Source of the DNA: Candidatus Gastranaerophilales bacterium
GTDB lineage: Bacteria > Cyanobacteriota > Vampirovibrionia > Gastranaerophilales > Gastranaerophilaceae
Assembly: GCA_944325665.1 (NCBI GenBank)
Contig: CALVAY010000019.1
Span: 1 to 32,582, forward strand
DNA: 32,582 nt
Reading direction: 5' to 3'
The notes beneath the pieces are model-generated. The model saw only the letters and a program-made list of their open reading frames with translations, was not told the origin of the DNA and did not search any database. Positions 7,491 through 15,582 of the stretch are shown piece after piece. The first letter of the stretch is position 1, and the number at the start of each line of letters is the position of its first letter. The position numbers and the translations under genes were made by a program.

Positions 7491-8348
7491 CTATATCAAT
7501 GACAAGGCGATTGACGGAGCTTGGTTAGCCTGTGTTAATAGCGAAGCTGAAGCTTGTTGCAGAATTTGCTGCCTTGTATAGTTTGAGGACTCTTCAGCGA
7601 TATCAGCATCCATAATTCTTGATTTTGCTGCAAGCAAGTTTTCATTTTGAATATCAAGACTATCTATTGCTGATTCCAGTCTGTTTGAAATCGCACCGAT
7701 TGTGCCTCGTCTTGTTGAAATCTCTTTAATACCTGTGTCTAAGTTATCTAATAGTGTTCTAAAGTTACCGATATCGGTAATTGTAGTTGGGTCATCAAGG
7801 AATTGAACGCCTTTACTTCCTGTCAGCGTTGAAAAAGCTGCGTCTGTAAATACATCTTCAACGGTTATTGTATTTGTTGCCTCATCAGACTTTGCACCTA
7901 CTTGCAGAACAAGATCATCCGCACCGCCTGTCGGGAATAATTGGAAATCGTTAAAGGTTGCCCCTGTTGCTATTCTGTCAATTTCCAAAACTCTTGCTTT
8001 AACCTCGTCTTCAAGGGCTTTTACTTCATCTACGCCCTGACCGCCGTTCATAGCTTGCAAGGTCAAATCTCTTATTCTCATCAAATGTTCTTGAATAACA
8101 TCTAAGTTACCTTCTGCCGTTTGCAAAAGGTTAATACCTGTTTGAGCATTTTTTTGGGCTACTACCGAACCTCTTTGTTGAGCTTCAATACCTTTTGCGA
8201 TTACAAGCCCTGCTGCATCATCTGATGCGTGGTTAATTCTTAAGCCTGTTGTCAAGCGTTCCATAGCTTTTGAAGCGCCTGATGTAGCTTTGTTTAAGTT
8301 TCTCTGTACAATTAATGAATCTACGTTTGTATTAACAACAATAGCCAT
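7491..8348 (-). CDS. fliC: Flagellin
   Basis: A 285-aa filament subunit. The N-terminal D0/D1 part carries the near-universal pattern L-T-T-G-L-R-I-N-H-A-S-D-D-A-A-G-L, and the C-terminal D1/D0 part carries S-R-I-M-D-A-D-I-A-E-E-S followed by the Q-I-L-Q-Q-A-S-A-S-L-L-T-Q-A-N helix, so both halves of the coiled-coil core are intact. The central region is only about 60 residues, so the surface D2/D3 domains are almost absent; this is a short flagellin. It is monocistronic with its own terminator, and no other flagellar gene is in the window. Translation starts at 8348 behind AAAGGAG (8358-8364). I saw no convincing sigma-28 promoter. Confidence 0.95.
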   Translation of the reverse strand: MAIVVNTNVDSLIVQRNLNKATSGASKAMERLTTGLRINHASDDAAGLVIAKGIEAQQRGSVVAQKNAQTGINLLQTAEGNLDVIQEHLMRIRDLTLQAMNGGQGVDEVKALEDEVKARVLEIDRIATGATFNDFQLFPTGGADDLVLQVGAKSDEATNTITVEDVFTDAAFSTLTGSKGVQFLDDPTTITDIGNFRTLLDNLDTGIKEISTRRGTIGAISNRLESAIDSLDIQNENLLAAKSRIMDADIAEESSNYTRQQILQQASASLLTQANQAPSIALSLI

Positions 8349-8364
8349 GGTGATGAACTCCTTT

Positions 8365-8383
8365 CAAGGTAAAACTTACCTTG
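8365..8383 (-). promoter_or_regulatory. Hairpin directly against the flagellin ribosome site
   Basis: CAAGGTAA-AAC-TTACCTTG is a perfect 8-bp stem with a 3-nt loop whose edge touches the AAAGGAG Shine-Dalgarno sequence (8358-8364). It could stabilise the mRNA 5' region or tune ribosome access. Confidence 0.55.
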
Positions 8384-8541
8384 TGTTTAATCTAACTAAT
8401 ATGGGGTGATGTGATGGTTAAAATAATTAATGTGGCAATTAATTTTTTTAAGTTGTGTCGTTTGATTGACTACATTGTTAATATACAAGGTTTTCAAGCC
8501 TGTTTGAATTATAGGAAAGTTAGAATTTCTTCATACTTGGG

Positions 8542-8547
8542 TATAAT
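8542..8547 (+). promoter_or_regulatory. -10 element of dnaB
   Basis: TATAAT 54 bp before the dnaB ATG; TTAGAA at 8520 with a 16-bp spacer is the best available -35. A start near 8553 argues against the upstream in-frame TTG at 8551 as the initiation codon. Confidence 0.5.
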
Positions 8548-8601
8548 TTATTGAGCAAAAAACTTGAGCATAATATAATTTTAAAAAATACAAAGGTAAA
8601 C

Positions 8602-9957
8602 ATGGCTCAACAAACAAAAGAAAACCTATCCAAAAGGCTTCCGCCCCATAACTTAGACGCTGAAAAAGCAGTTTTGGGAGCGATTTTAATTAACCCTTTA
8701 AGCATGAACAGAGTAGTCGAAATTCTTGAAGCGGACTATTTTTACTCCCCTTCAAACCGCTTAATTTACGATGCTATGTTCTCTTTGTATAACCAAAATA
8801 AACCTGTTGACGCCCTTAGCGTAAGCGATTATTTTCAAAGAAAAAATCAGCTTGAATCAATTGGCGGAGCAGAATATTTAAGCGATTTAATGATTGATAC
8901 CGTCTTAAGTTCAAACATTGAATATTATGCGGGGATAATCAAAGAAAACGCTATAAAAAGAAAATTAATCAACGCAGGCACAAATATAATTGAGCAGACC
9001 TACAAAAATGCTCAAGCTCAAGAGTCGCTTGAGGCGGCAGAAAAATATATTTTTGACATTGCACAACAAAAAAGCTCACAGGAGATTGAACAATTAACCA
9101 ATCTTTTAATGGAAACGGTAGAAAAAATAGAGTTTCGCTGTGCAAATAAAGGCTCGTACACGGGTGTACCAAGCGGATACGTTGATTTAGACAACTTAAC
9201 GGCCGGTTTTCAAAAGTCGGACTTTGTAGTTTTGGCTGCACGTCCTTCAATGGGGAAAACTGCTTTTGCGCTTAATATTGCTCAAAATATTGCAATCAGG
9301 CAAAATGTCCCCGTTGTTATATTCTCTCTTGAAATGTCAAAAATTCAGCTCGCGCAAAGGGTTGTCTGCGCCGAAGCAGAAGTTGACGCCCAAAGAGTAA
9401 GAACGGGCGAACTTCAGCCAAACGAGTGGGAAAAAATTACAAACGTAATGAACGAATTACACCAAGCGCCTTTGTTTATTGATGACTCGGCAGGCGTGAG
9501 CATATCGGACATAAGGGCAAAATGTCGCCGTCTTAAGATGAAATACCCTGATTTAGGCTTAATTCTAATCGATTATTTACAGTTGATTGAAGATAGAAGC
9601 TCAAACGACAGAAACCAACAAATTTCTACAATTTCAAGGGGACTAAAGGCAATTGCAAGAGAGCTTGATGTACCTATTATTGCGCTCTCCCAGCTTTCTC
9701 GTAAGGTTGAAGACAGAACGGATAAACGACCTATGCTCTCAGACCTTCGTGAATCGGGCGCAATCGAGCAGGACGCGGATGTTGTAATGTTTATTTACCG
9801 TGAAGAATACTACGATAAAGAAAATCCCGAACTAAAAAACAAGGCTCAAATTATCGTTGCAAAACAAAGAAACGGCCCGACAGGCAGCTTTGAACTTATC
9901 TTCCAAGGTTCTACAACAAAATTCAAAAACAAAGTTAATCCGAATTTGAATATATAA
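8602..9957 (+). CDS. dnaB: Replicative DNA helicase DnaB
   Basis: A 451-aa hexameric helicase that unwinds DNA at the replication fork. The N-terminal primase-interacting helical domain starts with P-P-H-N-L-D-A-E-K-A-V-L-G; the C-terminal RecA-like motor has Walker A A-R-P-S-M-G-K-T-A, Walker B L-I-L-I-D-Y-L-Q-L and the conserved S-D-L-R-E-S-G-A-I-E-Q-D-A-D block. No intein interrupts it. The start at 8602 is chosen for its AAAGG site and fit to family length; an in-frame TTG 51 bp upstream would coincide with the predicted transcription start. The gene stands alone, closed by a terminator shared with the converging gpsA. Confidence 0.97.
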   Translation: MAQQTKENLSKRLPPHNLDAEKAVLGAILINPLSMNRVVEILEADYFYSPSNRLIYDAMFSLYNQNKPVDALSVSDYFQRKNQLESIGGAEYLSDLMIDTVLSSNIEYYAGIIKENAIKRKLINAGTNIIEQTYKNAQAQESLEAAEKYIFDIAQQKSSQEIEQLTNLLMETVEKIEFRCANKGSYTGVPSGYVDLDNLTAGFQKSDFVVLAARPSMGKTAFALNIAQNIAIRQNVPVVIFSLEMSKIQLAQRVVCAEAEVDAQRVRTGELQPNEWEKITNVMNELHQAPLFIDDSAGVSISDIRAKCRRLKMKYPDLGLILIDYLQLIEDRSSNDRNQQISTISRGLKAIARELDVPIIALSQLSRKVEDRTDKRPMLSDLRESGAIEQDADVVMFIYREEYYDKENPELKNKAQIIVAKQRNGPTGSFELIFQGSTTKFKNKVNPNLNI

Positions 9958-9958
9958 T

Positions 9959-9984
9959 AAAGCCGATTATCGGCTTTATTTTTT
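9959..9984 (+). terminator. Terminator between dnaB and gpsA
   Basis: AAAGCCGAT and ATCGGCTTT form a near-continuous palindrome followed by A and six T. It overlaps the last codons of the converging gpsA. Confidence 0.85.
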
Positions 9985-10983
9985 GCTAAAAGTTTCTTCT
10001 GCCTTAAGTTCACGAGACATTAGGTTCATAAAAATCTCTTTTGAATTTTCTTTTGAATAAACTGCCTCATAAATCGCATGGGAAATCGGTGTTTCAATAT
10101 TAAGCTTTTCCGATAACTCGCAAATTGCCTTTGAGGTTTTAACACCTTCAGCAACAGAGCCAAGCTCTGATAAAATATCGTCAATTTTTTTACCTTGAGC
10201 CAACATTCTTCCAACTGTGTGGTTTCGGCTCAAAGGGCTTGAGCAGGTTGCAATTAAATCGCCCATTCCTGATAATCCCCAAAAAGTAGAAGGATTAGCA
10301 CCAAGAGCAGTTCCGACACGGACAATTTCTGCCATTCCACGGGTCAAAATTGCACCTTTTGCGTTATCGCCCAATTTTAATTCAGACAAAAAGCCTGCCG
10401 CAATTGCAATAACGTTTTTTAAACTTCCGCCAAATTCAACCCCTATAACATCGTCATTTGTATAAAGTCTGAATTTTCCGTCAACATTTAAATGCTTTTG
10501 TACAAACTTTGCAACTTCCATATCATAAGAGGCCACGCTTGCGGCTGTGGGTTGCCCCTCCAGAACTTCACGAGCCAAAGTAGGCCCTGATAACACTGCA
10601 AATTTTTGATTAGGTAAAACTTCTTTAATAACTTCGCTCATACGCTTCAAAGAGGGCAACTCCAAGCCCTTTGACGTATTAACAAGTATTTGCTCGTCTT
10701 TTATTCCTGCTTCCTTTAACTGCTCGCAAACAGGTCTTATGGCGCTTGTTGAAACAACAAGAAGGATAATGTCCGCCCCTGAAATTGCTTCTTTCATGTT
10801 AGAGGTGATATTAACTTTTTTGTCCAATTCAACGTAAAAAGGCACTTTGGACACCTTTTCAACAAGCAAATCTTGTGTTAAATCCTGTTGTCTTGACCAA
10901 CCCCAAACATCAGAAAAGTTAGAACTTAAGAGCTTTGTTAAGACCAAGCCCCAAGAGCCTAAACCCAAAACAGTAAGTTTCAT
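9976..10983 (-). CDS. gpsA: NAD(P)H-dependent glycerol-3-phosphate dehydrogenase
   Basis: A 335-aa cytoplasmic enzyme that reduces dihydroxyacetone phosphate to sn-glycerol-3-phosphate for phospholipid synthesis. The N-terminal Rossmann loop reads G-L-G-S-W-G-L, later comes L-S-G-P-T-L-A-R-E, the catalytic-lysine block G-G-S-L-K-N-V-I-A-I-A-A-G and the substrate loop G-L-S-G-M-G-D-L-I-A-T-C-S-S-P-L-S-R-N. Length and motifs are ordinary. It starts 4 bp after the stop of a 62-aa gene, with which it shares a promoter, and converges on dnaB. Confidence 0.97.
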   Translation of the reverse strand: MKLTVLGLGSWGLVLTKLLSSNFSDVWGWSRQQDLTQDLLVEKVSKVPFYVELDKKVNITSNMKEAISGADIILLVVSTSAIRPVCEQLKEAGIKDEQILVNTSKGLELPSLKRMSEVIKEVLPNQKFAVLSGPTLAREVLEGQPTAASVASYDMEVAKFVQKHLNVDGKFRLYTNDDVIGVEFGGSLKNVIAIAAGFLSELKLGDNAKGAILTRGMAEIVRVGTALGANPSTFWGLSGMGDLIATCSSPLSRNHTVGRMLAQGKKIDDILSELGSVAEGVKTSKAICELSEKLNIETPISHAIYEAVYSKENSKEIFMNLMSRELKAEETFSKK

Positions 10984-10987
10984 TTTA

Positions 10988-11176
10988 CTAAATCAATCCC
11001 ATTAATTTTAAATCTTGAGCAATTTTTTTGTCGAACATGCTCGCATAAGCCAAGTCTTGGCAAGCGTTGCCTGTGTATTGCCTGACTGAAGGCGATTTTT
11101 GTCTTGTAAGTGATTGACCCTTTGTTGAAATAGCATTATTCTTGCTGAATTTTAACATTATGGGTGCTATTTTCAT
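10988..11176 (-). CDS. Small hypothetical protein upstream of gpsA
   Basis: A 62-aa basic protein with no recognised family: an amphipathic start (K-I-A-P-I-M-L-K-F), a polar middle with G-Q-S-L-T-R-Q-K-S, and Q-D-L-A-Y-A-S-M-F-D-K-K-I-A near the end. It is believed real because AAAGGAG stands 5 bases before the ATG at 11176, a good promoter lies 25 bp upstream of the ATG, and it ends 4 bp before gpsA. No signal peptide. It may be a conserved lineage-specific small protein or a coupling leader for gpsA translation. Confidence 0.65.
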   Translation of the reverse strand: MKIAPIMLKFSKNNAISTKGQSLTRQKSPSVRQYTGNACQDLAYASMFDKKIAQDLKLMGLI

Positions 11177-11207
11177 TAGGGCTCCTTTCACACAGTCAAC
11201 GTAGAAA

Positions 11208-11236
11208 ATTTTATCATAAATTTTTCATCATGACAA
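11208..11236 (-). promoter_or_regulatory. Promoter of the 62-aa gene and gpsA
   Basis: On the minus strand TTGTCA (11236-11231), 17-bp spacer, TAAAAT (11213-11208): one mismatch to consensus in each box. Predicted start near 11201. Confidence 0.7.
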
Positions 11237-11244
11237 TAAAAAAT

Positions 11245-12045
11245 TTAATATTTTTTTGAATTAATTATGTACATTAATATACTGCCAAAAACAGCTAGGT
11301 TAAGGGATTCTACCGAATTTTCAGTTTTTAGGGTTGCATATATGTCAGAAATGCTTAATAATTCTTTACATAAGCCCGAAGCCTCTGAGCCAAGCATAAT
11401 TACGAACGGTTCAGCATAATTTATCGTTGAGCAGTCAACGGCATGGTCTTTGTACTGTCCATAAGGTGCAACTGTTGATATTATTTTATGCGTTTTTTGG
11501 ATTTTTTGCATTAGCGAGATGTCCTCGCCCAAGTGGTGAATTTTCACCTTAAAAATATTCCCTGCGCTTGAGCGAACAACCTTTGAAGAATACTCATCTG
11601 TGCAAGAGCCGAAAAGTAAAATTTCGCCAATACCAAAGGCACAAGCACTTCTTATAATTGTTCCAAAGTTGCCCGAGTCTTTAATTGAATCCAAAAGAAG
11701 GATTTTTTTACTCTTAATAATCTCATCAAGCGTATATTTTGGCTCATAAGCTACTGCACAAAGGGGCGACGAGCTTTTTACCGTTGAGATTTTATCCATG
11801 ACCTTTTGATTTGTCAAAATTATTTGAGCATCTGTTTTTTTTGAAAATTCAAGTGCAATTTTAGAATCTGTGCATAAAATCTTATCAAGCCTTATACCCT
11901 CATCCAGTGCACCTAAAACAGACTTTTCGCCTTCAAGAAACACAAGCCCCGAGGTTTTTCTGTATTTGGGTAAATGAAGCTTTAAAATGTCTTTTATTGT
12001 TTGATTTTGAACAGATGTAATTTCAAGAAAATTATTTTGCAACAT
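11245..12045 (-). CDS. SpoU/TrmH-family RNA 2'-O-methyltransferase
   Basis: A 266-aa SPOUT-class methyltransferase that probably modifies a ribose in rRNA or tRNA using S-adenosylmethionine. The N-terminal substrate-binding part has the F-L-E-G-E-K-S-V-L pattern; the knotted catalytic domain shows motif 1 N-F-G-T-I-I-R-S-A-C-A-F-G, motif 2 M-L-G-S-E-A-S-G-L and motif 3 S-L-N-L-A-V-F-G. Start chosen at 12045, where the family begins; this overlaps the preceding membrane-protein gene by 14 bp and indicates coupling. Last gene of the yjbQ operon. Exact target nucleotide cannot be told. Confidence 0.88.
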   Translation of the reverse strand: MLQNNFLEITSVQNQTIKDILKLHLPKYRKTSGLVFLEGEKSVLGALDEGIRLDKILCTDSKIALEFSKKTDAQIILTNQKVMDKISTVKSSSPLCAVAYEPKYTLDEIIKSKKILLLDSIKDSGNFGTIIRSACAFGIGEILLFGSCTDEYSSKVVRSSAGNIFKVKIHHLGEDISLMQKIQKTHKIISTVAPYGQYKDHAVDCSTINYAEPFVIMLGSEASGLCKELLSISDIYATLKTENSVESLNLAVFGSILMYIINSKKY

Positions 12046-13495
12046 AGTAAATATCCGTTTTTCCTTTATTATAGTGCAAAAATTCTTTTGCGCCCTGACC
12101 AATAAATTCAATAACAGGTTTTGTTAAAATCGCGTCAGGAAACTTAATTGCACCCGAGATAACCCAAAAATCAGCGTCAGATAAGGCATAAAAAGAATTT
12201 AAGTATTCGTAATTGTTGTAGTACAGTTTTTTAAACACAACATTTTTATCCTCAAAGTCAAGCATAGAGAGCCTTTTTGTGTAGTAGATAAACTGCGGAG
12301 TAAAGTTGTAATCAACAACAATTATTTCATTTTTTTTATAATTTTCGCACAGTTTCTTATACGCCCATAAGTCTTGTGAGGGAAGATTTTTCATAACATT
12401 TTGAGAATTAATTACAGGCAAAAGAGAAAAAATTATGAACAAAGAAAAAACCGCAAAGTTAATTTTTTTGTAATTCAAAATATCTAAAAATTTTGAAAAA
12501 AGGATAATAAAAATCGGAGTTAAAAAAAGCGAAAGCCTGTCATAGTAAGGATAAGCCTTAAGAAAGGCCAAAATTAAAAGAGCAAAGTAAGGGCTTAAAA
12601 GTATAGAAAATTTAAATTTATCTTTTTTAAAAATTAAAAATGCCCCAAAGGCACATATAAGAAGAAAAAGCAGCGGTAAAAAGTAAGGGAAAACGCTCAA
12701 AATAAACTTATACGGGTGGAAAATATAGTAAATGTTATCCAAAATAAGCGGAAAAAGATTTGAAAAATTATTTTCTATATATGAAGCAGACCAAAGGTTT
12801 TGCATAAACGCTCTTGTTTTTTCAACAGCACCCAAATGAAGTGCAAACAAGAAAAGATTAAAAAACTGAATAAGAAAAAAGATGAAAAAATTCTTTAAGT
12901 ACTTTTTGTTTTTAAGAGAAAAAATAAAAAGTACAAAAGTTAAAGCCAAGGCAACTATGCCTGAAGCATAAGAGTAGTAAGGCATAAGGGCAAAAAACAA
13001 ACCCAAGAGCAGGGGCGATTTCAGCTTTAATTTATAAATTAAAAACGGCATTGAAATGACTGCAAAAACGTCTATTATGTAGGGTTTAAACTCGGTTGAA
13101 TAAAAAATTAAATTAGTGTTTATTGCAAACAAAAGTAAAGCCAAAAGCCTTGCAGAAGAAGACTTTAGGTAATATTTTAGATAATAATAAAACAAGAAAA
13201 AGGTAAAAAAGGACACAAGAAAAGGCAAAAGCCTAAATACAAACTCTGAGTCCGAAAATAGCGAAACTAAAAATTTTGTTTCAACAAGAAACATCGGCGG
13301 AGCGCTTTGCCAAAAGGACAATTCCCCAAAAAGCCCAAGGTAGGGAAGTTTCAAGACATTTATTGCAAGTGCTGCTTCATCAAACCAAAAAGAGCGGTTG
13401 AAAAAGAATAAATCAGCCCTCAAAAAAATGCCCAGAGCAAAAATTATAATCAGGAAAATAAGAGTTATTTTTTTACTGTTCAAAGTTATTTTCAC
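12032..13495 (-). CDS. GT39-like polytopic membrane glycosyltransferase
   Basis: A 487-aa integral membrane protein resembling the dolichyl/polyprenyl-phosphate-sugar dependent glycosyltransferases (GT39/ArnT-like). Close to the N terminus a first membrane helix is followed by the family-type loop R-S-F-W-F-D-E-A with the conserved acidic pair; about ten to twelve hydrophobic segments follow, then a soluble C-terminal part of roughly 100 residues. It would transfer a lipid-linked sugar on the outer face of the membrane. Start taken as GTG at 13495 because GGAGAG precedes it at good spacing; two in-frame ATGs lie up to 30 bp upstream inside the peptidase gene. Overlaps the peptidase by 23 bp and the methyltransferase by 14 bp. 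Acceptor unknown. Confidence 0.7.
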   Translation of the reverse strand: MKITLNSKKITLIFLIIIFALGIFLRADLFFFNRSFWFDEAALAINVLKLPYLGLFGELSFWQSAPPMFLVETKFLVSLFSDSEFVFRLLPFLVSFFTFFLFYYYLKYYLKSSSARLLALLLFAINTNLIFYSTEFKPYIIDVFAVISMPFLIYKLKLKSPLLLGLFFALMPYYSYASGIVALALTFVLFIFSLKNKKYLKNFFIFFLIQFFNLFLFALHLGAVEKTRAFMQNLWSASYIENNFSNLFPLILDNIYYIFHPYKFILSVFPYFLPLLFLLICAFGAFLIFKKDKFKFSILLSPYFALLILAFLKAYPYYDRLSLFLTPIFIILFSKFLDILNYKKINFAVFSLFIIFSLLPVINSQNVMKNLPSQDLWAYKKLCENYKKNEIIVVDYNFTPQFIYYTKRLSMLDFEDKNVVFKKLYYNNYEYLNSFYALSDADFWVISGAIKFPDAILTKPVIEFIGQGAKEFLHYNKGKTDIYYVAK

Positions 13496-15074
13496 ACAAC
13501 TCTCTCCACTCATTCTGCCAAGCATTAAGCCACTTTAGCTCTCTTTTTGTCAACATTTTTTTCTCAATCAAATTTTCTTCAAATTCAAAGTGCGAAAATG
13601 ATTTTCTCTTACCCAAAGAAGTAACATAAACCGTATTTTCAAGCCTTACGCCAAACTTGTGAGGTTTTTTCTCGCAGTATAATCCGGGCTCAATAGTATG
13701 TGTCATATTATTGTATAGCGGGAACTTTCTTGCTCCGTAGCTTGAAATTGTAGGCGGGGATTGATGTACAGGTATTCCAATTCCATGCCCTAAGGCGTGA
13801 GGGAACAAAAAGCCTTGTTTTTCATAAGGTTTCAGGATTTTTCTTGCAATTTTATCCATTTGTTCACCGCTTTTTGCTTCACTGTGATAACAGTTCAAAA
13901 ACGCCTTTAAGACGGCAGTATAAATTTCTTTTTGCTTGGATGAGGCTTTATTCGAGCAGAGAAAAACTCTTGTAATATCCGTTGCAAGCCCGTATTCATA
14001 GTATCCGCCGCAATCTAGAAGGATTAAATCGCCTTTTTTTAAAATTTTGTTTTTATCATAATTTGAATAATGAATTGAAGAAGAATTATCCGCAACGGCA
14101 AGAATAGTCTTAAAACTGGTGGTTTTAGCCCCCGCTTTAATCAACTCCTCTTCAAAAATTTCTTTCAGTTCAAACTCGCTTAGCCCTTCTTTAATTCTGT
14201 TTTTAAAGGCAAAAAGAGCCTTATCAAGCCGCAAAAAAGCACTTTTCAGGTGGTTAATTTCCCTTTTTTGCTTAATTGAAGCCATTTTTGCTATGTAATT
14301 TTTCTTTAGTTCATAAGGCTTTGAAATTAAACTCATCTCGCCAAGCGTCATAAATTCCCGTTTTAGAGCTATTTGAGTTTTAATTTTCTCAATTACACCC
14401 TTATATTCACTCATCGGGCGAACTTCAAAGTCAAAAGCTTTACCTAGAAGTTCATCGCAAAACAAAATACTTTTTGAGTCAAAATCCAACAATAACCTTG
14501 CTTTAAAGGTAGAAATTTCAGGCATTTGAAAACTTCTTAAATTTGTTAAATAAGCAATCTCTTCAAGAGATGTAACAAGGTAAAACCTTTGCTTAATGCG
14601 CTTTTTAAGCTCATTGAATTTTGTTTTAAAACTCCTTAGCTCATCTAAAGTAAAAATTTCTTTTTTAAGGTCAATATTAATATTCTCTCCAAAACCTTCA
14701 AAGTCTTCATAGGGCTTAAGTTTCAAGCCTTGCGCCTTTAATCTGTCGTAGAACATAAGCGAAATTGAATTTGGCACGTGCAAAACGCTCTCCTGCACGA
14801 TTTTTTTAATTTCAGAGGCAAAGCTTTGGGCAAATTTTAGCTTTATTACATCAACATTTTTGCCCTTACTCTCAAAATCCGCCTGCTCGTGGTATCTCGG
14901 GTCAACAAAAAGAGTTATTTTGCCCTCGAAGTCAATTAAAGCCTCACCTGCCGTTCCCGAAAATCCCGTTAAAAGATTTAGGGGCGAATTTTTATAATGA
15001 CAGTTAAAATACTCGCAAGAGCTTTTTAGAAGGGCATATTCACCCTTTTTTAAAATCTTCTTATATACTTCCAT
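13473..15074 (-). CDS. Xaa-Pro aminopeptidase (M24B)
   Basis: A 533-aa cytoplasmic metallopeptidase removing N-terminal residues before proline. An N-terminal creatinase-like domain is followed by a linker domain and the C-terminal pita-bread domain from about residue 290. Metal ligands are visible as Asp in L-L-D-C-G-G, Asp in A-T-D-I-T-R-V-F, His in H-A-L-G-H-G-I-G, Glu in I-E-P-G-L-Y and Glu in R-L-E-N-T-V. The usual V-H-E after the His block is V-H-Q, a mild variation. Starts 7 bp after yjbQ behind GAGGGA. Second gene of the yjbQ operon. Confidence 0.92.
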   Translation of the reverse strand: MEVYKKILKKGEYALLKSSCEYFNCHYKNSPLNLLTGFSGTAGEALIDFEGKITLFVDPRYHEQADFESKGKNVDVIKLKFAQSFASEIKKIVQESVLHVPNSISLMFYDRLKAQGLKLKPYEDFEGFGENINIDLKKEIFTLDELRSFKTKFNELKKRIKQRFYLVTSLEEIAYLTNLRSFQMPEISTFKARLLLDFDSKSILFCDELLGKAFDFEVRPMSEYKGVIEKIKTQIALKREFMTLGEMSLISKPYELKKNYIAKMASIKQKREINHLKSAFLRLDKALFAFKNRIKEGLSEFELKEIFEEELIKAGAKTTSFKTILAVADNSSSIHYSNYDKNKILKKGDLILLDCGGYYEYGLATDITRVFLCSNKASSKQKEIYTAVLKAFLNCYHSEAKSGEQMDKIARKILKPYEKQGFLFPHALGHGIGIPVHQSPPTISSYGARKFPLYNNMTHTIEPGLYCEKKPHKFGVRLENTVYVTSLGKRKSFSHFEFEENLIEKKMLTKRELKWLNAWQNEWRELCENNFEQ

Positions 15075-15081
15075 TTTTCCC

Positions 15082-15498
15082 TCAAGATAAAATCTGCACT
15101 ATAACGCTTCTTGTCCTTGCTTTGTTGTCAAAATCAATTAAAACTACCTGCTGCCACCTTCCAAGCTCTAGTTCGCCTGCTGCAAGCGGTATTGTGATTG
15201 AATTTCCAATCATTGAAGCTTTGATATGCGAGTGGGCATTACCGTCGTGCCATTTGTTATCATGCTCGTAATTTTTGTTAACCGGAGCAATTTTATCAAG
15301 TGCTTCAGGAAAATCTTTCACTAACCCCGGTTCATATTCAATTGTTGTAATACTAACGGTTGAGCCTGGGGAGTAAACATGCACAATGGCATTTTTTTCA
15401 CCGCCCGAGCGGACAATGTCTGCTACTTTGCTTGTAATGTCAATAATATCGTTAAAACCCCTTGTGGATAGCAAAAATTTTTCGTTTCTTACTGTCAT
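15082..15498 (-). CDS. YjbQ family protein (UPF0047)
   Basis: A 138-aa protein of the YjbQ/UPF0047 family, described as having secondary thiamine-phosphate synthase activity. Conserved features: H-V-Y-S-P-G-S-T near residue 41, N-A-H-S-H-I-K-A-S near 90, I-P-L-A-A-G-E-L-E-L-G-R-W-Q-Q-V and the final R-x-R-x-V. Length is typical. First gene of a four-gene operon with its own promoter inside the 3' end of hppA and an AGGAG ribosome site just downstream of a long hairpin. True physiological role of the family is uncertain. Confidence 0.9.
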   Translation of the reverse strand: MTVRNEKFLLSTRGFNDIIDITSKVADIVRSGGEKNAIVHVYSPGSTVSITTIEYEPGLVKDFPEALDKIAPVNKNYEHDNKWHDGNAHSHIKASMIGNSITIPLAAGELELGRWQQVVLIDFDNKARTRSVIVQILS

Positions 15499-15510
15499 AA
15501 ATTATCTCCT

Positions 15511-15547
15511 AATCATAAACACGCCCTTATCAAGCGTGTTTATGATT
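15511..15547. promoter_or_regulatory. 14-bp hairpin between hppA and yjbQ
   Basis: AATCATAAACACGC pairs perfectly with GCGTGTTTATGATT across a 9-nt loop. On the minus strand it would form the extreme 5' end of the yjbQ transcript, directly before the AGGAG site; on the plus strand it is followed by T6 and could stop antisense transcription. Confidence 0.6.
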
Positions 15548-15553
15548 TTTTGT

Positions 15554-15582
15554 ATTATAACTTTTTTTTGCTAAATAAACAA
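15554..15582 (-). promoter_or_regulatory. Promoter of the yjbQ operon
   Basis: Minus-strand TTGTTT (15582-15577), 17-bp spacer, perfect TATAAT (15559-15554). The -35 box lies within the last codons of hppA. Predicted start about 15547, the first base of the hairpin. Confidence 0.65.

Noticed and set aside
8428-8452. Sigma-28-like GCC-A-C-A-T-T-A-A on the minus strand upstream of flagellin
   Set aside because: The distance to the nearest TAAA is several bases too short and the -10 match is poor.
8551-8601. dnaB start at TTG 8551
   Set aside because: It lies at the predicted transcription start, has no ribosome site, and the ATG at 8602 gives the family length.
8602-9957. Intein in dnaB
   Set aside because: The helicase is uninterrupted and of normal length; no splicing motifs are seen.
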